NCBI GenBank assembly: GCA_902728285.1
Contig: CACVBU010000050.1
Coordinates: 1-64,000 of the forward strand
Direction: 5' to 3'
DNA from: Clytia hemisphaerica
Lineage: Eukaryota; Cnidaria; Hydrozoa; Leptothecata; Clytiidae
DNA: 64,000 bases
In this document: positions 13,401 to 21,040 of the stretch, piece after piece
How the letters are laid out: every line of letters begins with the position of its first letter
Numbering within the stretch: the first letter of the stretch is position 1
The notes under the pieces: model-generated
The model's input: the letters and a program-made list of their open reading frames with translations, nothing else
What the model was told of the DNA's origin: nothing
Database searches by the model: none
Made by a program: the position numbers and the translations under genes

Positions 13401-15672
13401 AAATTTTAACAATATTAACACGACTTAACAATACCTTATTCATACCTTATAATTGTCTAAATGCACTACAGTATCTCCTCCAGGATTTTCTAGTTACTAT
13501 GGAAAGCTATTCACCTGAAATAATGGGATGTTCCATTAAATTTTCATACAGGGGGTGGACGAACCTTTTTAAGGCAAAAAAAAGATTTTTAGAAATGTGG
13601 TAATACCCCCTCCCCTGGAAAAGGCAAAATTTGCAAAAGAAGTCTTGGAAAAATTATTTTCATACCTTAAAAGTAAGGGTGGACGAACAAAAATTAAAGT
13701 CTATTCACGATAAGTGTGCACTCTGTACCACTCTTTTTTCATTTACCTATAACTTTTGAAGGAATTCTTCAATCTTTATAAATTTGGTATCATTGGAAAG
13801 ATATTAATTTAAAATAAAAAAATCTTTAAAAAAATTCTAAAAACGAAGATGAAAATAAAGAAGAAAAAATGAAGATCTTGTAGAGAAGTGCTATCACTTT
13901 CATTTTCATTGGAGAGATTCTTTGATCTTAGGAGGTCATCACTGTGAAGAAATTTTATTAAAATATTTATTCAATATAAAGTTATGATACAAAGTTAATA
14001 AGTGATTGACCCCAAAAAACAGCAGATAACAGCAGAAAACAGGGTTTTTAGACGTCAATTAGTTTCTAACTTCGTTTGATATTTCTTGACTGAATTATCA
14101 TTTTTTAGAAATTTGGACAAACATATCCAGGGGGTAGTTTTTCATTTTTCCAGTAGGTCAAAGGTTATTCTAAAATTTCCAGGGGGTAGACTAAAGTCTA
14201 TTCACGATAAGTGTGCACTCTTTTTTCATTTACCTATAACTTTTGAAGAAATTCTTCAATCTTTATAAATTTGGTATCATTGGAAAGATATTAGCGAGTG
14301 GAAAAATTTAAAATAAAAAAATCTTTAAAAAAAGTATGAAATTGAAGATGAAAATGAAGAAGAAAAAAATGAAGATCTTGCTTCTCTGCTATAACTTTCA
14401 TTTTCACTGGAGAGATTTTTTGATCTTAGGAGGTCATCACTGCGAAGAAATTTCATATTTATTCATTATAAAGTTATGATACAAAGTTGATAAGTGATTG
14501 ACCCCAAAAAACAGCAGAAAACAGCAGAAATCAACGTTTTTAGACTTCAATCAGCTTATAATTTTGTTTGATATCTTTTGACTGAATGATTATTTTAGAG
14601 AAATTTTTTCACAGTGATGACGTTCGATGATCAAGGATTCAGTTCAGTGAAAATGATAGTTATAGCACTTTTCTACAAGATCTTCATTATTTTCTTCTTC
14701 ATTTTCATCTTCATTTTTAAAAGAAAAACAGACGTGAACAGACTTTAAATAAAGTAAGAAATATCCATTTTAGAACAAGACGCAAGTGATATCTATCTAC
14801 AAAAATCTAACCATAATTTCAACCATTTTTGATGACCATACTCTATAGATATGGGGGTATACTCTAAATGGGGGGTTGTACTTTTACGGTGTGACTGGAT
14901 TGGCCCTTTTTAAGTACGGTATTACGGAATTTGACGAAAAAAAAGACGGGAAAACGGTAACAGTATTTAGCCTATTTTTTTGACATTATGCCGGTATTTT
15001 AACCTCTACAAACCGGTCGGTGTTATCATTTTTTTCAATTTTCGGGATTCTGGGGATTCAGCCAAAATTTTGACGGGAAAAAGGTATTTCGAACCCCTTC
15101 AAACCCCCCCCCCATAAATTGAACATTTACGGAACATAGGGACTCGAAATGTCTTATTCTCTTAGTGTTAGTCAGACCTTAGACTGTCTGTTCATGTTGA
15201 GTGTTCGTATAGTATAGGGTTTTGTATATAGATTATTTATGACAACATTGCATACACTGGAATTTATTTCTTTTTGGGATATTTTGTGATGTATTTTTCC
15301 GTTGTTTGAGTAGAGTGTGTGTGGAGTCTATTTTTGTATGTTTTTTTTGCAATGGTAAATGTGTTGTAAACTGACCATATGAATGCGCATGTTAAGAATA
15401 TACTTTAGGGTCCGTGTTTATATTGAAAGGTGCATTTTGTACAGCTACAGTACATGTAAATGGACCTTTAGGTCTTATTTAGACGACCGACTTTCTACCG
15501 ACTTTTGCCAAAGAGAGTTTACACGTGTTGTTGCCGTCAAATCAATTCATGCCCCTTTTTTAATCCCATAGAACCAAAGATGAACAAGGAAGATAAACAA
15601 CACGAACTCGTGCAAGACGACCCCCGAACAGCCTACCCGATGGGAGCACCGCCCGCTTACTCAGAAAAGTAA
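1217..15672 (+). CDS. TSP1-like single-pass membrane protein with PPxY tail, 3' part (gene level)
   Basis: Three exons join in phase: 1217-1417, 8642-8821 and 15572-15672. The first exon begins with 2 bases completing a codon, and the donors at 1418 and 8822 leave one base that is completed exactly by the next exon. The product has a cysteine-rich WSQW segment, a hydrophobic helix of about 25 residues, a basic stop-transfer stretch (RRRCHHRK), and a tail ending APPAYSEK with a PPxY motif. This suggests a type I membrane protein with an extracellular thrombospondin-like module and a cytoplasmic tail that could bind WW-domain proteins. Upstream exons, including any signal peptide, lie outside the window. 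Introns of about 7.2 and 6.75 kb are packed with mobile-element debris. The gene's identity is not known. Confidence 0.6.
1418..5140. other. Intron sequence, mostly featureless
   Basis: This is the 5' half of the large intron of the TSP1-like gene. It is AT-rich with no supportable coding exon. It holds the degenerate repeat at 2760-3690 and a GC-rich patch near 4530-4620 (GGCAGGGGGGGCAGG-like). At 4681-4710 there is a GCGAGCGAAGCGAG stretch that recurs near 44931. Confidence 0.5.
2760..3690 (+). repeat. Degenerate ~180-bp tandem repeat carrying TTTTACAGACC
   Basis: The motif TTTTACAGACC or a close variant recurs at about 2941, 3122 (ATTTACAGTCC), 3316, 3495 and 3674, with spacings near 181, 194, 179 and 179. 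The surrounding sequence is weakly similar between units. This suggests an old, strongly diverged tandem array. Each motif resembles a 3' splice site, but no open exon follows any copy. Confidence 0.45.
5161..5848 (+). pseudogene. Ty3/gypsy-type pol fragment: reverse transcriptase thumb and RNase H
   Basis: Reading across frames gives FGLNSA, a deletion, then LADDILVYGK (the catalytic DD region of reverse transcriptase). This is followed by the conserved EYFGYVFSEEG-like region and FLGFTNYLKRFIPDYS. The start of RNase H follows (VYCDASPVGLSSIL, then SRALKEVE and YSQIERECLG). There are a frameshift near 5337 and a deletion of about 30 residues before LADD. The copy is interrupted at about 5845 by an unrelated repeat, and the polyprotein resumes near 6930. 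No LTRs were recognised. It is an inactive relic in the host intron. Confidence 0.85.
5845..6197 (+). repeat. ~350-bp dispersed repeat inserted in gypsy RNase H
   Basis: The segment from CCGTGAAAAGCACAG to TACACTTGGAGGTT is matched by the reverse complement of 29886-30234, which begins CCGTGAATAGCACAG. The first ~155 bases differ at only about nine positions by eye. It disrupts the gypsy RNase H frame exactly at its left edge, so it is a later insertion or marks a breakpoint. It has no coding potential that I recognise. Confidence 0.75.
6198..6928. other. AT-rich insert between gypsy pol halves
   Basis: This carries a polypyrimidine run (CTTT-rich, about 6208-6247) followed by very AT-rich sequence with no recognisable coding or structured repeat. 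It belongs to the material separating the two halves of the broken pol. Confidence 0.4.
6929..7999 (+). pseudogene. Ty3/gypsy-type integrase region
   Basis: The first part (to about 7456) reads into the pre-integrase zinc-binding region, with HVGHQGIEKTKQLL visible; the following Cys pair is lost. After a frameshift near 7455, the integrase core continues from about 7458: WDTLHIDYLGPFPVL, then VIIDKRSCCPEIAF, VVTDNGPPF, and QANGQVENFNK. The catalytic D, D and E are all still present. The frame ends at a stop near 7999 after RQLQNALHC. The element is broken upstream by a large insertion and lacks identifiable LTRs, so it is not functional. Confidence 0.85.
8265..8554. mobile_element. MITE-like element with 24-bp inverted ends
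   Basis: The left end (8265-8288) and the right end (8531-8554, reverse complement) share 24 bases with one mismatch. The core is CAAGCCCGAAGGGCTA. Inside, TTTCCCATCCA recurs in inverted orientation (about 8333 and 8510), so the element can fold back. It ends about 90 bp before the transmembrane exon of the host gene. Confidence 0.65.
8642..8821 (+). CDS. Exon: juxtamembrane, transmembrane and stop-transfer segment
   Basis: The acceptor is CTTCACTTTAG before 8642 and the donor is GTAAAT from 8822. Two bases complete the codon left by the TSP1-like exon, giving an open frame. The exon encodes a hydrophobic helix from about IWFILTLSII to MIIWV, then RRRCHHRKEP and an acidic end. This is the membrane anchor of the protein. 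Confidence 0.7.
9318..9400 (+). repeat. tRNA-derived SINE or tRNA pseudogene, candidate
   Basis: The sequence has a box-A-like TAGTCTAGTGGTAGG near 9327 and a box-B-like GGTTCAACGCC near 9369, about 40 bases apart. This is what an RNA polymerase III promoter of tRNA type looks like. The flanks do not form a convincing acceptor stem, so it is not a clear tRNA gene. Confidence 0.35.
9401..11053. other. Intron stretch with two copies of a palindromic motif
   Basis: No coding exon is supported. Near 9890-9912 and 10888-10912 the near-palindrome GCGCAAACCATGGTTGCGC occurs in the same orientation, with similar flanks (GAAAATT before, CTCCTT after). GC-rich foldback-like sequence (GGGTGCACCCCC) lies near 10233. 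Confidence 0.45.
11054..11867. mobile_element. 814-bp non-autonomous DNA transposon with 9-bp target duplication
   Basis: Both ends carry the 18-bp inverted repeat TAGACTAGTAAACTAGTC (11054-11071; reverse complement at 11850-11867). The element is flanked by the direct repeat CCAATTTCA (11045-11053 and 11868-11876), a clean 9-bp target duplication. Internal inverted arms exist too: 11406-11425 is the exact reverse complement of about 11731-11750, and ACTAGAAGCTAC at about 11160 recurs inverted near 11751. It has no open frame. A 9-bp duplication suggests a MULE-like or 8-9-bp-target superfamily; which one is not resolved. Confidence 0.75.
11877..13696. other. Intron stretch without recognised genes
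   Basis: Low-complexity G-rich segments (GGGGGTGCGAAAA-like, 12124-12240) and several loosely repeated CTATCTGCTGTTCA-type words (12830-13040) are present. No supportable exon is seen. Confidence 0.4.
13697..14060 (+). repeat. Partial foldback-family copy (AAGTCTATTCACG)
   Basis: It begins after TA with AAGTCTATTCACGATAAG and follows the same left-arm sequence as the copies at 14194 and 15707, up to about 14060. The matching right end is missing, so it is truncated. Confidence 0.6.
14194..14745. mobile_element. Foldback MITE, AAGTCTATTCACG family, copy 2
   Basis: The left end AAGTCTATTCACGATAAG is preceded by TA (14192-14193). The degenerate right end GTGAACAGACTT is followed by TA (14746-14747). 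Long internal arms are inverted: an ATGAAGATCTTG word near 14370 and CAAGATCTTCAT near 14677. The element is palindromic over much of its length and non-coding. Confidence 0.6.
15572..15672 (+). CDS. Terminal exon: cytoplasmic tail with PPxY motif
   Basis: The acceptor is TTTTTAATCCCATAG before 15572, and the two leading bases complete the codon from the transmembrane exon. The exon encodes EPKMNKEDKQHELV and ends APPAYSEK before TAA (15670-15672), closely followed by TGA. PPAY is a PPxY motif of the kind bound by WW domains, for example in NEDD4-type ligases or YAP; that partner is inferred from the motif only. Confidence 0.65.
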
Positions 15673-15706
15673 TGACAATTATACGTATTACGTCATTGCA
15701 TATTTA

Positions 15707-16139
15707 AAGTCTATTCACGATAAGTGTGCACTCTTTTTTCATTTACCTATAACTTTGAAGGAATTCTTCAATTTTTATAAATTTGGTATCATTGGAAAAC
15801 GCTGTTTTCTGCTGTTTTCTGATTTTTTTTAGGGTCAATCACTTATTAATTTTGTATCATAACTTTATACTAAATAAATATTTTAGTAAAATTTCTTCAC
15901 ATTGATGATTTCCTAAGATCAAAGAATCTCTCCACTGAAAATGTACTTCTCTACAAGATCTTCATTTTTTTCTTCTTCATTTTCATCCTCGTTTTTAGAA
16001 TTTTTTAAAGACTTTTTTATTTCAAATTGTTCCACTTACAAATATCTCTCCAACAATACCAAATTTATAAAGATTGAAGAATTCCTTCGAAAGTTATAGG
16101 TAAAAGAAAAAAGAGTGCACATTTATCGTGAACAGACTT
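15707..16139. mobile_element. Foldback MITE, AAGTCTATTCACG family, copy 3 (complete)
   Basis: The two ends form arms of about 95 bp. The left reads AAGTCTATTCACGATAAG and the right, reverse complemented, AAGTCTGTTCACGATAAA, continuing through TTTACCTATAACTT to TTTATAAATTTGGTAT. TA dinucleotides flank it on both sides (15705-15706 and 16140-16141), consistent with a TA target duplication as in Tc1/mariner-derived MITEs. It sits about 35 bp downstream of the stop codon of the TSP1-like gene, so it may be in the 3' UTR. Confidence 0.7.
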
Positions 16140-16149
16140 TAGTATATAC

Positions 16150-16530
16150 AAGTTGTTTTTTTTATAAGGAACCTTAACTTGGCTCCGAGCCTGGAGTTCC
16201 TTATTTTGCCAGAGAGTTTCAGCTTCAAAGTTCCTTATCAAGTTCCTTAGTTACTTAACTGCTAAGTTTGGATTTGCTAAGTGTGTAGCTTCTTTATCAG
16301 CATTTTTTGTCTTTATGACATATTGAAAGGTGTTTGAGCAATATTTTCCGTCTTTTATTTAGGTTGTTGTTAATGTGTGCAAGTTCAAATTGAACTCTCG
16401 CTGTTTCTTAACTTGATTTTTTATTCTCAGCCTGAGCAATTCCTTAACAATTCCTTATTTCTCAGACCATTTTCAGCCTCAAGTTCCTTATAAACGTGTT
16501 CCTTATTAAAAAATAAAACGTGTAGTAGCA
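16150..16530. repeat. Possible MITE rich in GTTCCTTAT
   Basis: The left edge (AGTTGTTTTTTTTATAAGGAAC) and the reverse complement of the right edge (ACACGTTTTATTTTTTAATAAGGAAC) are imperfect inverted repeats. GTTCCTTAT or ATAAGGAAC recurs several times inside. Boundaries are approximate. Confidence 0.35.
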
Positions 16531-16689
16531 TATAATTATATCATAGTATATTACAGCCCTTTGTATTCTTTTAAGTTATGACCGCAGCCGCATAAGGTCT
16601 GTAGGTAAAGATAGTATATTTCATGAAATGGTCCACCAAACCGGATCAAAATAAAAGAAGATAGAAAATAAGAAAAAGGGATCAGGTCC

Positions 16690-17160
16690 AGTTGGACTGG
16701 TCGCTGGTTGGATTCTTGACCAGTTTTTGAAACTGGTCAAGAATGTACCCGGCCGGGACTCATTTTACTGACCCGATTTCGTAAAATCTTACAAAAAATC
16801 TGGTCAAGAACCCACCCCTCAGCTGGTCAAGAATCTAACTTTCTGGTCAAGAATTTACCCGTGATCTGGTCAAGGACCTACCCCTCAACTGGTCAAAAAT
16901 CCACCCGACCTGGTTAAGGACCTGCCCCCAAACCGGTTCAAGAATCCACCCGACCTGGTCAAGGACCTGCCCCCAAGCTGGTCAACAATCCCAAGAATCT
17001 ACCCCCAACTGGTCAACAATCCAGCCGACCTGGTCAAGGACCTGTCCCCAAACTGGTCAACAATCCGCCCAACCTGGTCAAGAATCTACCCCCTAACTAG
17101 CCAACAATCCACCCGACCCGGTCAAGGACCTGCCCCTCAACTGGTCAACTATCCACGCAT
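16690..17160 (+). repeat. CTGGTCAAG minisatellite
   Basis: About 18 units of 21-24 bp begin with CTGGTCAA (or CCGGTCAA, CTGGTTAA) and continue GAATCTACCCC, CAATCCACCCGAC or GGACCTGCCCCCAA. Units with CAATCCACCCGAC and GGACCTGCCCC tend to alternate, giving a 44-bp higher-order unit. It is C-rich on the plus strand within AT-rich surroundings. Confidence 0.8.
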
Positions 17161-17669
17161 GTCTCCATGGAACTTAATTTTGCAAATCAGCACAATTGAT
17201 TTGTTTTAAGGGAATTATTTTTGCGAAATTAGATTTCCCCACTGGTAGAATAATCTTAAAAGCCCATTTTCATGTCCTAATAATCTCAAGAAAATCAGAA
17301 AACTGCCTTTCTTAGGAATTAGTTTGCCTCGATCAAAACAACTTTTTTGTGGGAATTTGATTTCGTGAATTTAAGGGTCGTTTGCGAAAATCGCGAACAA
17401 ATTGAAAGCGCTCAGCTTCAGGTAAAGACATTGGTTATTTTTCGTAAACTCAAACGAAAATAACTTTATTTATCATCTTAATCAATATATTTTTTTGACG
17501 TAGAATATAGGTTAGATTCGCTGGAGTTAGGTATTCGGTATCCGGGATTCGGGATTCGCATTCGGGATTCAAAAAAGCTCAATAAAAACTTAACGAAAAA
17601 AGATATTAACTTGAAATAAAAAACGGATGCAAGCACACATACTAAGGAATAAATCCCAATAAAAAAAAT

Positions 17670-18657
17670 TATATCGGCAATTTCGTTTAACTCTCTAGGG
17701 ATCCAAGTAGGGTAAATTTCGATGTTGGACGATAAACAAATGTTAAAAATTGCTTTGTGCTACCTCGATTTATGATTCTACATATGTTATTGTTGTCGGT
17801 AAACCACTCAATGTTTTCATTTTCTAAGATTTTAGGAAATGATAGCAAAATTTATTTTACTGCAAGAAGTTCGCGGTAAGTCGAGCTGGTTTGCCGTTCG
17901 GTTCGGTCAAAGTTCCCTTTCGCTATGATGTTACCGAGTTTTTTCCACAACATAACCCCTGTAACCGGTTTCACTTGCATCCGAAAAAACGATTTTTGTG
18001 ACTTCAGGTTGTGTGTTAATTCTAAAGCTCTTCGTGACTTCTAAATTGTTTTTCCAGAATTCGAGCTCTTGTCTTACATCAAATGTTAGGAGACATTTTT
18101 TTGTCCCAAGAGAAACTGGATTCGACAAATTTGTACAATTGCTTTGTAAATAAATAAACAAATGGCCCGATAGCTTGTGCCATAGAAATAAGATTTCCTG
18201 CTATTCTAGAAATTTCTCTAGCTGAAATAAATTCACAACTTAAAGCTTCTAAAGTCTGTCCAGATATAATTGGCAGTGGAAACAAGAATGCCTGTAACTT
18301 TTGATAGTCAAATATAATTATGAAAATTTTTTTTGCTTGTTTTAGAGAATCAAAAGCGCTATATTTGAATGTATTTTTGGTTGAAAAATTCGCGATTTTT
18401 AGCGGTTTAATTTGCGATTGAAAAAATTGAGCTTTTTTTCTACTTATGCTATAACGTTCATTTTTACACCAGTGGTAGTTCAACCTTAGGTTAAGAAGTT
18501 TGTTAAATTTCAAGGCAAACAAAAGAGTCCTTCGGAAGATATAGGACCCGAAATACCCCTTGGTAGCACTTTTCTGTGAAATATCAAATCTCCAGCTTAT
18601 TACTAAAAACGGGGGTAGTGAAATGATTGATGAAACAGTTTTTCGATCATAACACAT
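17670..18657 (-). pseudogene. DIRS-like retrotransposon: RT tail and RNase H remnant
   Basis: On the minus strand, starting near 18657, the reading passes AREISRIAGNLISMAQAIG, a connection-region signature of DIRS/Ngaro-type elements. A frameshift follows near 18085. Then come ELEFWKNNLE and the RNase H motif VFSDASETGYRGYVV (catalytic D). Further on, across frameshifts and a stop, STYRELLAV (catalytic E), WFTDNNN (catalytic D) and WIPRELNEIADI follow, ending near 17670. The order of motifs is that of a DIRS-type RNase H. Several breaks make it inactive. No tyrosine recombinase or split repeats were seen nearby. Confidence 0.75.
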
Positions 18658-19917
18658 TTTACAATCTCTTTAATGACCTCATAGCCAAACTGTGTTTAGT
18701 GTTTTGGGAATTAGCAAAGTTCTTTAATGACTTAAAAATAACAAAGGCAATATAAGTTCATGCTCATCCTTTCAATAAAAACAATTATATTGCATATGAT
18801 TTCACTTCGTTTCGAAATAATCAATGATACCAATAATACCAATGCACCAACACTTAACATTTTCCAACTTTTAATTGCACTGTTCAAAAAAGATAACATA
18901 GTATTTAGTACAATTTAAGTTTTCCTCCAGACACTTCAGTAAAAATATTGAAGCAGTTCCAGAAGTTTAACGTTAAAAAAGCTTTCTGCTAGGTTTTTCC
19001 CTGGGCTATTATTACATCAAGAACATGGAAAATGTCCTTGAATTTGCTGAAACTTATTACTGCCATGTATATAACATAAACTGTAGCATAAATAATTTTC
19101 GATCGAAATTCGGGCGTCAAAGTCTGATTTTCAGGCGTGATCGTGAAAATGAGATTTTTCAGGAGTGATGGCGTGAAATTTCGAAAAATTTGGGGTCGCT
19201 GGGGGGGGGGCTCATTTACACCATTCTTATAAAGCGTGTAGCTCTTGGTGGCCAGCAATCTTTGTTCACGGCTGAATTTCTATATCCCTTTTTGAGAATG
19301 GTACTTCAAAAATAAATTTGTGTTCTAGCGTGGTATTATTTTAAAGGGTTGTTAGCTCCAAACGTTCGATTGTTCGAAAACATTCTCTTTCAATTTCTCG
19401 GGTTTCCTTTGGAATATATATTTTGTGGATCGTTTTTAAAAGTGGATGAACATATTGTTCAATGTAGCCTTAGCTTGAAATTTTGAAATTTTGTCGAAAA
19501 AGGAGGTCAATAGTTTCTAAACTAGAGCTGGTTTTATGTCGTTTCAAATATCAGAAGTCTTCAACTTTTTGAAGGTAGATTCTCAGAGTGTTTGTTCGTT
19601 TTTATTTATGTTTGTCCATATCTTTGGGGCAGCATAGAGGGTTGAAAGATTGGTCTACGGAGCTGAAATTTGACACTTTTAATTGGTTAAGTTTGTTGTT
19701 TTTTTTGAAAATGTAGATGAAAAAATAAACATTTTTTCGGCTGGGCCAAAAATATAGAATTGATATTTTTTTAAATGTTTGAACTTCAGTGACTCCAAAT
19801 TACTCAGTTTTCCCCTGTAGACGATTAGAGATACTCTGGATTTTTTTTCTGATTATGAAAATCATCATAAATAGATTCGAAATAAGTTAGTTACGTTATG
19901 TGGCAATTCCCAATTTT
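18658..19917. other. Intergenic stretch, nothing recognised
   Basis: AT-rich sequence with short ORFs lacking recognisable domains. A run of nine or ten Gs lies near 19201. ATTCTTATAAAGCGTGTA near 19223 is a word that recurs near 28140. Confidence 0.35.
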
Positions 19918-20141
19918 CCATAATGGCGGATTTTAGATTTTTAACCTTTTTTAACCCTTGACAGTAGATGGGAAGAATTTTCTTCGACTTCGAACCTAGA
20001 CATTATATACCAATCGATCACAAATTTTATGCTGATGACTAGTAATCACATGAAATTTCTGTATATAATATGTCTAGGTTCAAGGTCAAAAAAATTTTTA
20101 GCTCATGTGACGAAAAAAAAATTTGAATCCGCCATTATGGA
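19918..20141. mobile_element. Foldback MITE around CCATAATGGCGGATT
   Basis: The left arm CCATAATGGCGGATT (19918) is matched by the reverse complement of AATCCGCCATTATGG (about 20126-20140). A second inner pair is ACCTAGACATTATATAC near 19997 and GTATATAATATGTCTAGGT near 20062. The element is about 224 bp, non-coding, with no obvious target duplication. Confidence 0.6.
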
Positions 20142-20839
20142 TTTTGAACTTCCTGTAGATTTAATTATGTAATTGTTTTTTTCTTTTTGCATTTTATTAC
20201 TTAGGTGGCAGTCATCACCCTCGAAAATTTCACGTAAACCAAGCAAACTAATGAAAAGTTATTTCATCCTTTAAGATATTTCAACTTCTAAACAGCGGAA
20301 AGTAACGTGGAAAGAATTGGTTGACATGACACTTTATGTTATATGTACATCTTTATTTCAGAGAAACAGATGAAATGCTCTCGCTTCAATGACAACCTTC
20401 AATTACAGCAGCTGACAAACACTGGGATGTGTACCTCGCAGCTCACATCCGCTATGATATGCCAACGACTTACAAACGCCACATAGAGGATCTAGAGATA
20501 ATTAACCATATTCAGTTAGCAGTTAGTAAATTTTGGATAAAAATCCCATAGTGCTTATAACTGATTTGTTTTGATTAAATTGGTGGATTATGACGTCACG
20601 TATCAAGTCCATGGCAATTATTACATTCCAATTAGTTTGACACGCCTTTAAAAGTAGCATAGCTCAGAGTTATTTCACTTTTACTTGGAGTCAAGAACGT
20701 TTGGGATAGTCTTTGGACAATAGTATTGTAAGAATTTCTTGTACATATTTTTCTACTATTTATGTGGTATTTTTCTCCCATTTTTAAGCTTTCGAAACGT
20801 GCGCTATTTCTTTTCTGGACATTGACAATTTCACTACTA

Positions 20840-21038
20840 AAGGCCGGTGTCAACTTTCGTGCGAAGCGCGCGATTGATTTTTTCTTAACCGTTTTTGCCT
20901 GAAGAAAAGATTACGCCATAAAAAAGTTTCGAACGTCAATTTTGACCAATGGAATTGCTTCTTTTTTTAATCAACCAATCACGTTACAAATAACGTGAAA
21001 AGTTTCATGCGCTTCGCGCGAAAGTGGACACCGGCCTT
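20840..21038. mobile_element. 199-bp MITE with TA target duplication
   Basis: The ends AAGGCCGGTGTCAACTTTCG and (reverse complement) AAGGCCGGTGTCCACTTTCG are near-identical and extend into GCGAAGCGC. TA flanks both sides (20838-20839 and 21039-21040). The GC-rich ends stand out in an AT-rich region. It fits a non-autonomous TA-target (Tc1/mariner-like) element. Confidence 0.75.
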
Positions 21039-21040
21039 TA

